Below, piece by piece: positions 9,480 to 19,878 of a stretch of 64,000 bases of DNA. The stretch covers positions 414,859-478,858 of the forward strand of contig NZ_JACHWU010000004.1 in assembly GCF_014191605.1 (NCBI RefSeq). Direction: 5' to 3'. Position numbers and translations under genes: made by a program. The notes beneath the pieces were generated by a model. The model saw nothing but the letters and a program-made list of their open reading frames with translations, made no database searches and was not told the DNA's origin. This stretch comes from Prauserella isguenensis (GTDB lineage: Bacteria > Actinomycetota > Actinomycetes > Mycobacteriales > Pseudonocardiaceae). Within the stretch, counting starts at the first letter, position 1; each line of letters opens with the position of its first letter.

Positions 9480-10282
9480 CCCGGCGGAGCGTGTTCGGCA
9501 CGGCTCCCGGTGTGAAGCCGTCCGGGAAGTGCGCCGAGGTCGACGAGGGGGCCGACGGCACGGTGGACGAGGACCCCGTGCACGGGGACAACGTGCACGG
9601 GGACAACGTGCACGGGGACAACGTGCACGAGGACAGCGTGCACGAGGACACGGCGGCCGGCGGCCTGGACGACGCAGGCGATCCGGACGACCCGGTCGAC
9701 ACCGACGACCCGAGTGGCACCGGCGCCCCGGGTGGCACTGCCGACCCGGGAGACGATGCGACCCCGGACCGGCGGCGCAGATCGGGGAGCCGGAGGGCGA
9801 CGGTGCTCGCGGTGCTGGCCGCACTGTGCGTCGTGGCCGTGGCCGGCGCGATCTGGCTGGGTGTGCAGGCGGGGGGAGCGGTATCGGACGACGTGGCTCA
9901 CGTCGACGGGACGCGGACGCGGCAGGTGACCGAACAGATCGGGTCAGCCGTCACGGCCGTGTTCTCGTACGATCGCGGCGACCTGGCGCGTACCGAGCGG
10001 GCGGCCGACCGGATGCTGACCGGAGCGGCGCGCCGGGAGTACGACGCCACGTTCGCCAGGCTCCGTGAGCAGGCGGACGGATCCGGCGCGGTGCAGTCGA
10101 CGACGGTCCGGTCGGTCGGCGTGCGCAGCCTGGAGGGCGACCGTGCGGAGCTGCTCGTGCTGGCCGATCGCCGTGTTCTCGACCAGGACATGCGCTCGCG
10201 CGGTTCGCACGCGGTGTGGATCGACGTCGTGGCGGTGCACACCGACGGAGGCTGGCGGATCGCCGAGATGTCCCCGATGTGA
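9476..10282 (+). CDS. Mce-associated membrane protein 2 with repeat-bearing N-terminus
   Basis: 268 residues from the GTG at 9476, which overlaps the preceding stop. About 105 residues of acidic low-complexity sequence, including five copies of a VHGDN/VHEDS-type pentapeptide, precede a transmembrane helix (about residues 108-130). A C-terminal Mas domain follows, containing TRQVTEQIGSAVTAVFSYD and the ending GGWRIAEMSPM. The extra-long acidic cytoplasmic tail is unusual but fits a halophile. It is the last gene of the mce operon; no strong terminator is obvious in the 245 bases that follow. Confidence 0.87.
   Translation: MTRRSVFGTAPGVKPSGKCAEVDEGADGTVDEDPVHGDNVHGDNVHGDNVHEDSVHEDTAAGGLDDAGDPDDPVDTDDPSGTGAPGGTADPGDDATPDRRRRSGSRRATVLAVLAALCVVAVAGAIWLGVQAGGAVSDDVAHVDGTRTRQVTEQIGSAVTAVFSYDRGDLARTERAADRMLTGAARREYDATFARLREQADGSGAVQSTTVRSVGVRSLEGDRAELLVLADRRVLDQDMRSRGSHAVWIDVVAVHTDGGWRIAEMSPM
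9578..9652 (+). repeat. Five tandem 15-base repeats inside the second Mas gene
   Basis: Three identical units of GTGCACGGGGACAAC are followed by two diverged units with GAG in place of GGG and altered last codons. They encode VHGDN three times, then VHEDS and VHEDT. The unit is a multiple of three, so copy-number change keeps the frame. There are no spacers and it is not CRISPR-like. Confidence 0.95.
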
Positions 10283-10466
10283 GTTCGTCTGGCGTGCGAG
10301 GTCCGCGTTCGTGTGCTGATCATGGAGGGGGCCGGTCACCTCCGGCACCGGGTCCGGCCGCTGCGTTGACCGGACACGACGGGAACCGGCAGGGAGGGAA
10401 CCGGGCAGGGAGGGAATCGGAGACGGACGGAATCGGACACAGCCGGGAGTTGACGTTGCCAGAAAC

Positions 10467-10480
10467 TGAAACACGTTCTA
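10467..10480 (+). promoter_or_regulatory. KstR-type operator upstream of the glycosyltransferase cassette
   Basis: TGAAACACGTTCTA matches the published KstR palindrome TnnAACnnGTTnnA at every fixed position. It lies 47 bases before the ATG at 10528 and overlaps a possible -10 hexamer TAGTCT at 10479-10484, the geometry expected of a repressor site. KstR is the TetR-family repressor of sterol catabolism genes in mycobacteria and rhodococci. The same 245-base gap holds purine-rich GGGAACCGG/CAGGGAG repeats at about 10380-10435 with no recognised role. Confidence 0.75.
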
Positions 10481-10527
10481 GTCTTGCTCGATGATCATGG
10501 CGGTCGTCCGGCGGGTGAGGTGATCGG

Positions 10528-11757
10528 ATGCGCATCGCGTTGTTGTCCTACCGGAGCAAGCCGCATTGCGGTGGGCAGGGCGTGTACGTGCGGCACCTCA
10601 GCCGTGGGCTCGCCGAGCTCGGCCACGACGTCGAGGTGCTGTCCGGGCAGCCGTATCCGGAGCTCGACGACCCGGTCCGGCTCACCGGGGTGCCGAGCCT
10701 CGACCTGTACCGCGAGCCCGACCCGTTCCGCACCCCGGGGCTCGGGGAGTACCGCGACGCGATCGACCTGCTCGAGACCGCCGCCATGTGGACGGCCGGA
10801 TTCCCGGAGCCGCTGACGTTCAGCATGCGTGCCGCGCGGTTGCTGCGACGGCGAGCGGCCGAGTTCGACGTCGTGCACGACAACCAGTGCCTCGGCTACG
10901 GCCTACTCGGCCTGCAGCGCGCGGGCATGCCGCTGCTGGCCACGGTGCACCACCCCATCACCCGGGACCGGGTCGCCGACCTGGCCGCCGCGCCCTGGCG
11001 GCGCAAGCTCGCGGTGCGCCGCTGGTACGGCTTTGTGACGATGCAGGCCCGGGTCGCGCGGCGGCTGCCGCGGCTGATCACCGTGTCGCAGGCGTCGGCG
11101 GGCGACATCGCCGAGGACTTCCGGGTGAGGCCGGACCGGCTCACCACGATCCCGCTCGGCGTCGACACCGAGCTGTTCCGTCCCGCCCGGGAGCGGGTGC
11201 CGGGCCGCGTCGTCGCCGTGGCCAGTGCCGACGTGCCGCTGAAAGGCGTCCGTCACCTGCTCGAGGCGGTGGCGAAACTGCGCGTCGAACGCGACGTGGA
11301 ACTGGTGCTGGTCAGCAAGCTCGCCGAGGACGGGCCGACGAGGCGGCTCATCGACGAGCTGGCGATCGGCGACGTCGTCCGCGCTGTGCACGGGCTGGCC
11401 GACGGCGAGCTGGCCGATCTCCTGGCGTCGGCGGAGGTGGCGTGCGTGCCGTCCCTGTACGAGGGTTTCTCGCTGCCGACGGTCGAAGCGATGGCGTGCG
11501 GCACGCCCCTCGTGGTCACCCGCGCGGGCGCGCTGCCGGAGGTGGTGGGCGACTGCGCGCGGCTCGTGCCACCCGGTGACACCGAGGCGCTGACGCGGGA
11601 GCTGGCGGCGGTGCTCGACGACCGGGAGGCGCGGGGACGGCTCGGCGAGGCGGGCAGGGCGCGGGCCCTGGAGCGGTACAGCTGGCGATCCGTCGCCGCG
11701 TCCACAGTGGACGTATATCGCGAGGCGATCGACCGGACACGGCGAAAGGCGGAGTAG
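10528..11757 (+). CDS. GT4-family glycosyltransferase
   Basis: 409-residue GT-B fold, retaining glycosyltransferase of family GT4. The N-terminal acceptor domain has the glycine-rich loop KPHCGGQGVYVRHLSRGLAELGH shortened as GGQGVYV near residue 15. The C-terminal donor domain carries the nucleotide-sugar motif EGFSLPTVEAMACGTPLV (E-x7-E) near residue 310. No signal peptide or membrane segment is evident. The ATG at 10528 follows a KstR-type operator, and the stop abuts the start of a methyltransferase gene, so the two should be co-transcribed. Sugar donor and acceptor are unknown. KstR-type control suggests a link to steroid metabolism, but this is inference. Confidence 0.88.
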   Translation: MRIALLSYRSKPHCGGQGVYVRHLSRGLAELGHDVEVLSGQPYPELDDPVRLTGVPSLDLYREPDPFRTPGLGEYRDAIDLLETAAMWTAGFPEPLTFSMRAARLLRRRAAEFDVVHDNQCLGYGLLGLQRAGMPLLATVHHPITRDRVADLAAAPWRRKLAVRRWYGFVTMQARVARRLPRLITVSQASAGDIAEDFRVRPDRLTTIPLGVDTELFRPARERVPGRVVAVASADVPLKGVRHLLEAVAKLRVERDVELVLVSKLAEDGPTRRLIDELAIGDVVRAVHGLADGELADLLASAEVACVPSLYEGFSLPTVEAMACGTPLVVTRAGALPEVVGDCARLVPPGDTEALTRELAAVLDDREARGRLGEAGRARALERYSWRSVAASTVDVYREAIDRTRRKAE

Positions 11758-12514
11758 ATGCTGACGGTGGATTTCGACCGCATCGGGGTCGGACCGGGCA
11801 CGACGGTGATCGACGTCGGCTGCGGCGCGGGCAGGCACGCGTTCGAGGCGTACCGCCGCGGCGCCGACGTGGTGGCGTTCGACCAGGACAAGTCCGCGCT
11901 CGGCGACGTCGAGACGATGTTCGCCGCGATGTCGGCCGAGGGGCAGGTGCCGGACGGCGCCGCAGCCACCACGGTGGCGGGCGACGCGCTGCGGCTGCCG
12001 TTCCCGGACGGCGCGTTCGACTGCGTGATCGCCTCGGAGATCCTGGAGCACGTCCCCGAGGACGAGCGGGCCATCGCCGAGCTGGTTCGGGTGGCACGGC
12101 CCGGCGGGTCCGTCGTCGTCACCGTGCCGCGGTGGCTGCCGGAACGCGTGTGCTGGCTGCTCTCCGACGCCTACCACGAGGTCGAGGGCGGACATGTGCG
12201 CATCTACCGGGGTGACCAGCTGCGCGGCAAGCTGCGTGCCGCCGGGTTGCGACCCGTCGCCGGGGACCACGCCCACGCGTTGCACTCGCCGTACTGGTGG
12301 CTCAAGTGCGCCGTCGGGCCCGACAACGGCGACAATCCACTGGTCAAGGCCTACCACCGGCTGCTGGTGTGGGACATGTTGCGCGCCCCCTGGCCGACGC
12401 GCACCGCCGAGCGGCTGCTCGACCCCGTGCTCGGCAAAAGCCTCGCGGTCTACAGCGTCAAGGACGCCGACGCCGTCGAGGACACGGGCGGCGACGGCGG
12501 GCAGGGGGTGACCG

Positions 12515-12528
<14 letters not shown>
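11758..12528 (+). CDS. Class I SAM-dependent methyltransferase of the GT4 cassette
   Basis: 256-residue Rossmann-fold methyltransferase. Motif I is VIDVGCGAGRHAFEA at about residue 17, the acidic residue after beta-2 is in VVAFDQDKS, and the post-motif region FDCVIASEILEHVPEDE resembles UbiE/type-11 enzymes. The ATG directly follows the glycosyltransferase TAG, and the 3' end overlaps the next gene by 14 bases. The substrate is unknown. The tight packing suggests it modifies the product or acceptor of the neighbouring glycosyltransferase. Confidence 0.85.
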
Positions 12529-14424
<1,896 letters not shown>

Positions 14425-14463
14425 TCATGTGGAGCACGACCTCCCCGCAGGAAGGAGTCTGCG

Positions 14464-16068
14464 ATGCCGCACCGGGAATGGGACGCCGAAGCCGACGTCG
14501 TGATCGTCGGGTTCGGGGGTGCGGGGGCGTGCGCCGCCGTCGACGCCTGTGATCACGGCGCCGACGTGCTCGTGCTCGACCGGTTCCACGGCGGTGGTGC
14601 GACCGCCATCAGCGGCGGCGTCGTCTACGCGGGAGGTGGAACCCCGCACCAGCGGGCCGCGGGGTTCGACGACAGTACCGAGTCGATGCTCGAGTACCTC
14701 CGGCTCGAGACCGACGGGGTCGTCTCGGACGAGACGCTGTCGCGGTTCTGCGCGCAGAGTCTCGACAACCTGCGCTGGCTCGAGCAGCACGGCGCGGTCT
14801 TCGAAGGCAGCATGGCGCCGCGCAAGACGTCGTATCCGACCAATGAGCACTACCTGTACTACTCCGGTAACGAGCTCGCCCCGCCGTTCTCCGACGCCGC
14901 GGCCCCCGCGCCGCGCGGACACCGTGCCAAGGGCAAGGGCGTGTCGGGCAAGCCGCTGTTCGCGGCGCTGCGCAAGGCGGTGGCGCGCAGGCCGATCGCG
15001 GTGCGCACGCAGACCAGGGCCACCGGGCTCGTCACCGACGGCGACCGCGTCGTCGGCGTGGAGGCGACCGAGCTCCGCAAGTCCTTTCCGCGCTGGCTGC
15101 ACCGCGCGCTGTCGGCGGCCAACCGCAAGCTGAACATCTACTACCGCCCACTGGGCCGGATGCTCGACGGGCCCATCGCCAACCTGGAACGCGGGTACGG
15201 AGAGGTGCGCCGGTTCCGCGCTCGCCGCGGCGTCGTGCTCGCCGCGGGCGGATTCGTGTTCAACCGGCCGCTCCTGGCCGAGCACGCGCCCGCCTACCGG
15301 CGCGGATCCTCGCTCGGCACGATCGGGGACGACGGCAGCGGCATCGCCCTCGGCGAATCGGCGGGCGGCCGGGCCGACCGGATGCACCGGGTGTCGGCGT
15401 GGCGGTTCTTCAACCCGCCGCTCGCGATGATCGACGGGGTGCTCGTGAACAACCGCGGCGAGCGCATCTGCAACGAGGCGTACTACGGCGCGCGCATCGG
15501 CGACCACGTCGCGCGGCAGCCCGACGCGGAGGCGTACCTGATCATCGACGCCCGCACCCGCGCCGAGGCGCTCCGGCAGGTCCCGTCGCAGACGCTGTGG
15601 TTCCAGCGGCTGCAGGCCGAGTACGTCCTGCGGCTGGGCAACGTCTCCGGGGGTGACCTGCCGACACTGGCCCGCAAGCGGGGTATCGACCCGGACGGGT
15701 TGGCCCGCACGATCGCGGAGTACAACGCCGGCGCCGCAGCCGGTCGCGACCGGATGGGGAAGGACCCCGCGCACGTGCGGGCGCTGTCGGCCGGCCCGTT
15801 TCACGCGATCGACTGCTCCATCCGTACGCAGCCCGCGTTCCCGATCCCGATGATCACGCTCGGCGGGCTGGCCGTCGACGAGGCCACCGGCGCCGTCACC
15901 CGCGGCGACGGCTCGGCCGTGCCGGGGCTGTACGCCGCGGGCCGCAACGCCGTCGGCGTGTGCTCGGAGTCCTACGTCAGCGGTCTGTCCATTGCGGACT
16001 GCGTGTTCTCCGGGCGCCGCGTGGCGGCCGCACTGACCGAGAAGCGATTTCAGGAGGAACAGGCATGA
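14464..16068 (+). CDS. KstD-like FAD-dependent dehydrogenase
   Basis: 534-residue flavoprotein of the fumarate reductase/KstD/urocanate reductase superfamily. The N-terminal FAD-binding motif is DVVIVGFGGAGACAA, followed by the substrate-domain signature ATAISGGVVYAGG. The C-terminal FAD motif is GLYAAGRNAVGVCSESYVSG. The ATG at 14464 has AAGGAG about 8 bases upstream. It is more distant from true KstD than the third gene of the operon. Likely jobs are a steroid ring or side-chain dehydrogenase, but the substrate cannot be read from sequence. The stop overlaps the ferredoxin start, suggesting electrons may pass to that carrier. Confidence 0.82.
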   Translation: MPHREWDAEADVVIVGFGGAGACAAVDACDHGADVLVLDRFHGGGATAISGGVVYAGGGTPHQRAAGFDDSTESMLEYLRLETDGVVSDETLSRFCAQSLDNLRWLEQHGAVFEGSMAPRKTSYPTNEHYLYYSGNELAPPFSDAAAPAPRGHRAKGKGVSGKPLFAALRKAVARRPIAVRTQTRATGLVTDGDRVVGVEATELRKSFPRWLHRALSAANRKLNIYYRPLGRMLDGPIANLERGYGEVRRFRARRGVVLAAGGFVFNRPLLAEHAPAYRRGSSLGTIGDDGSGIALGESAGGRADRMHRVSAWRFFNPPLAMIDGVLVNNRGERICNEAYYGARIGDHVARQPDAEAYLIIDARTRAEALRQVPSQTLWFQRLQAEYVLRLGNVSGGDLPTLARKRGIDPDGLARTIAEYNAGAAAGRDRMGKDPAHVRALSAGPFHAIDCSIRTQPAFPIPMITLGGLAVDEATGAVTRGDGSAVPGLYAAGRNAVGVCSESYVSGLSIADCVFSGRRVAAALTEKRFQEEQA

Positions 16069-16259
16069 GGATCGTCGTCGACTGGGACCTGTGCGAGTCC
16101 AACGGGATCTGTGAAGCCGTCGCCCCCGATGTGTTCGAACTGGACGAGGACGAGAACCTGGTCCTCAAGGCCGACCCGGACGCCGAGAACCGCGGCCGCA
16201 TCCTGCAGGCCGTGGAGTCGTGCCCGAAGGCCGCGCTGTCGCTGGACGAGTCCGAGTGA
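16065..16259 (+). CDS. 3Fe-4S ferredoxin
   Basis: 64-residue acidic ferredoxin. Cysteines at positions 10, 16 and 53, in DLCESNGIC and ESCPKAAL, give the three-ligand C-x5-C-x36-CP pattern of actinobacterial [3Fe-4S] ferredoxins. Such ferredoxins often serve cytochromes P450 and oxygenases. The ATG overlaps the upstream flavoprotein stop, and the TGA overlaps the kstD GTG, so it sits inside the steroid operon. Its partner may be either flavoprotein or a P450 or KshA-type oxygenase encoded elsewhere. Confidence 0.92.
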   Translation: MRIVVDWDLCESNGICEAVAPDVFELDEDENLVLKADPDAENRGRILQAVESCPKAALSLDESE

Positions 16260-18154
16260 CGGGCGGGCAGGCGGGTGCACCGGGGTCGCGCGGCGGCGCC
16301 GCGGTGGAGGAGTTCGACGTCGTCGTGGTCGGCAGCGGCGCCGCCGGGCTGACCGCGGCGTTGCGGGCCGCGCACCTCGGGCTGTCGACCGTGGTGCTCG
16401 AGAAGGCCGCCGCGTTCGGCGGCTCCACGGCCCGTTCCGGTGGCGGCGTGTGGGTTCCCGGCAACGACGCGCTCCGGCGAGCCGGTGTGCCGGACACGCC
16501 GGAGACCGCGCGCGAGTACCTGCACGCCATCGTGGGCGATGCGGCCGAACCGGAACGGATCGACGCCTACCTGGAACACGGCCCGGACGTGTTGTCGTTC
16601 GTGGAGCGGACCACGCCGCTGCGGCTGCGCTGGGTGCGCGGCTACTCCGACTACTACCCCGAGGCCCCCGGCGGCAAGGCGGTCGGCCGCTCCGCCGAGC
16701 CGAAACCCGTCGACGCCCGGCTGCTGGGAGAGGACCGCGACAGGCTCGAACCTCCGTACAGCGCGCCGCCGCTCGGCGTACCGCTCGGGCAGGCGGACTA
16801 CCGGTGGCTGAGCCTGATCGCGCGTCACCCGCGGGGGCTGCTGACGTTGCTGAGCCTCGGTCTGCGCTGGCTGGGAGGGCTACTGCTGGGCAAACGGCAG
16901 CTCGTCATGGGCCAGGCGATCGCCGCGGCGTTGCAGGTCGGCGTCCGCCGGGCCGGCGTCGAGGTGCGGCTGAACAGTCCGCTGCTGCGTCTCGAGAGCG
17001 ACGGGGCCCGGGTCACCGGCGTCGTGGTGGGCCGGGACGGCGACGAGGCGGTGGTGCGCGCCCGCCACGGCGTGGTGCTGGCCGCGGGCGGATTCGAACA
17101 CAACGCCGCGATGCGGGAACGTCACCAGCGCGCGCCGATCGGTACGGAATGGACGGTCGGTGCGAAGGCCAACACCGGCGACGCCATCGCCGCGGCGACG
17201 GCGGTGGGCGCCGCGGTCGACCTGATGGACGACGCCTGGTGGGGTCCGTCGATCCCGCTGCCGGGCGGACCGTGGTTCGCGCTGGCGGAACGGTCCCGGC
17301 CGGGCAGTATCATGGTGAACGAGCGCGGCGAACGGTTCGTCAACGAGTCGGCCCCCTATGTCGACGCCGTGCACGCGATGTACGGCGGGGATCAGGGCCG
17401 CGGCGACGGGCCCGGCGAAAACATCCCGACCTGGCTGGTGTTCGACCAGCGGTACCGCAACCGGTACATGTTCACCGGGCTCGGGCCCCGCCAGCCCCTG
17501 CCGGGGCGCTGGTACAAGCACGGCATCGTGGTGCAGGCGCCGTCGGTCGGCGAACTGGCCGAGAAGATGGGCGTACCGGCCGCGGCGCTGGAGTCCACAG
17601 TGGAACGCTTCAACGGGTACGCCAGGGCGGGCGAGGACGCCGAGTTCGGCCGTGGCCGCAGCCGCTACGACCACTACTACGGCGACCCGCGGAACCGGCC
17701 CAATCCGAGCCTCGGCGAGCTGAACCGCGCCCCGTTCTACGCCGTGAAGATGGTGCCCGGGGACCTCGGCACGAAGGGCGGCGTGCGCACGGACACGCGG
17801 GCGCGGGTGCTGCGCGAGGACGAATCGGTGATCGACGGGCTCTACGCGGCGGGCAACACCAGCGCCGCCGTCATGGGCCGCACCTACGCGGGACCCGGCG
17901 CGACGATCGGCCCGGCGATGGTCTTCGGGTATCTGGCCGCCGAGGACCTGGCCGCGGCCGGTACCGCTGTGTCCGGCACCGTGGGCGGCTCGGACGTGGT
18001 GGACGAATCGGGCGGCGCAACTGAAACGGGCGGCGTAAGTGATGCGGGCGGCGTAAACGAATCGGGCGGCCTGAGTGAATCGGGCGCTGTGGTCGAATCC
18101 GGCACGTCGGGCGGCGGTGGTTCGCACGACGCGAGCGCCGAGGGCGCGGCGTAA
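16256..18154 (+). CDS. kstD: 3-ketosteroid-delta1-dehydrogenase
   Basis: Introduces the C1-C2 double bond into ring A of 3-ketosteroids, the step that with 9-alpha-hydroxylation opens ring B. The protein has 632 residues from a GTG overlapping the ferredoxin stop. It has the FAD motif DVVVVGSGAAGLTAA and GGSTARSGGGVWVPG. It also has GYSDYYPEAPGG, PYVDAVHAMYGG and GRTYAGPGATIGPAM, which contain the tyrosines and glycine expected in the active site. Overall it resembles mycobacterial KstD (Rv3537). The last 60 residues are a Gly/Ser/Glu-rich ESGG-like repeat tail absent from typical KstD, so the usual length is about 565. Confidence 0.95.
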   Translation: MTGGQAGAPGSRGGAAVEEFDVVVVGSGAAGLTAALRAAHLGLSTVVLEKAAAFGGSTARSGGGVWVPGNDALRRAGVPDTPETAREYLHAIVGDAAEPERIDAYLEHGPDVLSFVERTTPLRLRWVRGYSDYYPEAPGGKAVGRSAEPKPVDARLLGEDRDRLEPPYSAPPLGVPLGQADYRWLSLIARHPRGLLTLLSLGLRWLGGLLLGKRQLVMGQAIAAALQVGVRRAGVEVRLNSPLLRLESDGARVTGVVVGRDGDEAVVRARHGVVLAAGGFEHNAAMRERHQRAPIGTEWTVGAKANTGDAIAAATAVGAAVDLMDDAWWGPSIPLPGGPWFALAERSRPGSIMVNERGERFVNESAPYVDAVHAMYGGDQGRGDGPGENIPTWLVFDQRYRNRYMFTGLGPRQPLPGRWYKHGIVVQAPSVGELAEKMGVPAAALESTVERFNGYARAGEDAEFGRGRSRYDHYYGDPRNRPNPSLGELNRAPFYAVKMVPGDLGTKGGVRTDTRARVLREDESVIDGLYAAGNTSAAVMGRTYAGPGATIGPAMVFGYLAAEDLAAAGTAVSGTVGGSDVVDESGGATETGGVSDAGGVNESGGLSESGAVVESGTSGGGGSHDASAEGAA

Positions 18155-18212
18155 CCGGCTCTCGCCGGGCCGTCGCCTCGTCGCCGCGACGCCCGACTCC
18201 GGTCCCGGTGTG

Positions 18213-18234
18213 CCGGGGCCGGCCTCGGCCCCGG
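18213..18234 (+). terminator. GC-rich hairpin after kstD
   Basis: A perfect 9-base stem, CCGGGGCCG at 18213-18221 and CGGCCCCGG at 18226-18234, has a 4-base loop. It lies between the kstD stop and the murE promoter. There is no T-run after it, so it may be a weak or Rho-assisted terminator. Confidence 0.4.
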
Positions 18235-18276
18235 AGCCGGGCGGCGACCGCTGAGCGGTGCGACTGCGGACGTGGG

Positions 18277-18282
18277 TAACCT
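18277..18282 (+). promoter_or_regulatory. Leaderless-type -10 element for murE
   Basis: TAACCT ends 6 bases before the GTG at 18289. This spacing puts the transcription start on or beside the start codon, the pattern of leaderless actinobacterial genes. No Shine-Dalgarno sequence is visible before the GTG. It suggests the mur/fts cluster has its own promoter independent of the steroid genes. Confidence 0.55.
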
Positions 18283-18288
18283 TCCCGC

Positions 18289-19878
18289 GTGTCTGTCAAC
18301 AAGCACGAGCGCGATGTCGGCGAGCGCGGTGTCCCTGCGTCCGGTCGTTCCGGACCGCCGCGGCCCGCGTACACCGAACCGGTTCCCGTGACGACGCTCG
18401 TGGCGCGCTCCGACTCCCGGCTCCTCGCCGACCCGACCGCACCCGAGGTGGCGGTGACGGGGGCGACGCTGCGGGGGCAGGACGTCCGGCCCGGCGACCT
18501 GTTCGCCGCGCTTCCCGGCGCGCGCGTGCACGGCGCGGACTTCGCCGCCGACGCCATCGCCGCGGGCGCCGCCGCGATCCTCACCGACGAGGCCGGTGCC
18601 GAACGTCCCGCCATCGCCGAGACCGAGCTGCCCGTCCTCGTGCACACCGCGCCGCGCGCGGCGCTCGGCGAGATCGCCGCCTGGATCTACGGGGAGCCGT
18701 CGCTGACGCTCAACGTCCTCGGAATCACGGGTACCTCGGGCAAGACGACCACCACCTACCTCGTCGAAGCGGGACTGCGCGCGGCCGGTCACACCACGGG
18801 CCTCATCGGCACGGTCGAGACCCGGGTCGCGGGCGAACGACTCGCCAGCGCGTTCACCACCCCGGAGGCGCCGGACCTGCAGGCGCTGTTCGCGCTGATG
18901 GTCGAACAGGGCGTGACGCACGTGCCGATGGAGGTCTCCAGCCACGCGCTGAGCCTCGGCCGGGTGAACGGCACCCGGTGCACCGTCGGCGCGTTCACCA
19001 ACCTGTCGCAGGATCACCTCGACTTCCACCGCGACATGGACGAGTACTTCGCCGCGAAGGCCCTGCTGTTCGACGGCCGGTCGACGAGCGAGGTCGTGGT
19101 CGTTGACGCCGACTGGGGCCGCAGGCTCGTCACCCCGCAGACGATCACGGTCGGCTCCGGCCCCGACGTCGACGCCGCGTGGTGGGCGAGCGACATCGCC
19201 GTGACGCCGACCGGGGAACAGGGCTTCACCCTCCACGCGCCGGACGGGCGCAGCGCCCGCGCGAGCATCCCGCTGCCGGGTGAGTTCAACGTCGCCAACG
19301 CGACCCTCGCCGCGGCGATCCTCGACACGGCGGGTGTACCTCTCGACACGATCGTCACCGGACTGTCGTCCGTCGAGGTGCCGGGCCGGATGGAGCGCGT
19401 CGTGCTGGGCCAGCCGTTCGCCGCCGTCGTCGACTACGCGCACAAGCCCGCGGCCGTCACGGAGGCGCTGCGGGCGCTGCGGGCGCGCACCCGAGGGCGC
19501 ATCATCACGGTGCTCGGATGCGGCGGCGATCGCGACACCGCGAAGCGGCCCGTCATGGGTGAGGCGGCGGTACGCGGCAGCGAGCTGGTGATCGTCACCG
19601 ACGACAATCCGCGCAGCGAGGACCCGGCGGCCATCCGGGCCGAGATGCTGCAGGGCGCCCGGGCCGTGCCCGCGGCCGAGGCGGGTGAGATCCGCGAGAT
19701 CGGTGACCGTAGGGAGGCCATCGTCGCGGCGGTCGCCGCGGCCGGCCCCGGCGACGTCGTGCTCGTGGCGGGCAAAGGACATGAGAGCGGACAGAACATC
19801 GCGGGCGTGGTGCATCCCTTCTCCGATCGGGATGAACTCGCGGCCGCCATCCGCGACGGACTCGAGGTGAGCGTGTGA
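18289..19878 (+). CDS. murE: UDP-MurNAc-tripeptide synthetase (meso-DAP-adding)
   Basis: Adds meso-diaminopimelate to UDP-MurNAc-L-Ala-D-Glu. It has 529 residues from GTG 18289; a GTG at 18388 is an alternative that would remove a disordered N-terminus. The ATP-binding P-loop is GTSGKTTTTYL near residue 147, and the DAP-specificity motif DNPRSEDP is near residue 438. The C-terminal ligase domain contains GKGHESGQ. It starts the cluster here with no ftsI before it. The stop overlaps the murF GTG. Confidence 0.97.
   Translation: MSVNKHERDVGERGVPASGRSGPPRPAYTEPVPVTTLVARSDSRLLADPTAPEVAVTGATLRGQDVRPGDLFAALPGARVHGADFAADAIAAGAAAILTDEAGAERPAIAETELPVLVHTAPRAALGEIAAWIYGEPSLTLNVLGITGTSGKTTTTYLVEAGLRAAGHTTGLIGTVETRVAGERLASAFTTPEAPDLQALFALMVEQGVTHVPMEVSSHALSLGRVNGTRCTVGAFTNLSQDHLDFHRDMDEYFAAKALLFDGRSTSEVVVVDADWGRRLVTPQTITVGSGPDVDAAWWASDIAVTPTGEQGFTLHAPDGRSARASIPLPGEFNVANATLAAAILDTAGVPLDTIVTGLSSVEVPGRMERVVLGQPFAAVVDYAHKPAAVTEALRALRARTRGRIITVLGCGGDRDTAKRPVMGEAAVRGSELVIVTDDNPRSEDPAAIRAEMLQGARAVPAAEAGEIREIGDRREAIVAAVAAAGPGDVVLVAGKGHESGQNIAGVVHPFSDRDELAAAIRDGLEVSV

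Noticed and set aside
9578..9652. Possible CRISPR-like repeat array
   Set aside because: The repeats are 15 bases, contiguous and in frame in a coding region, with no spacers.
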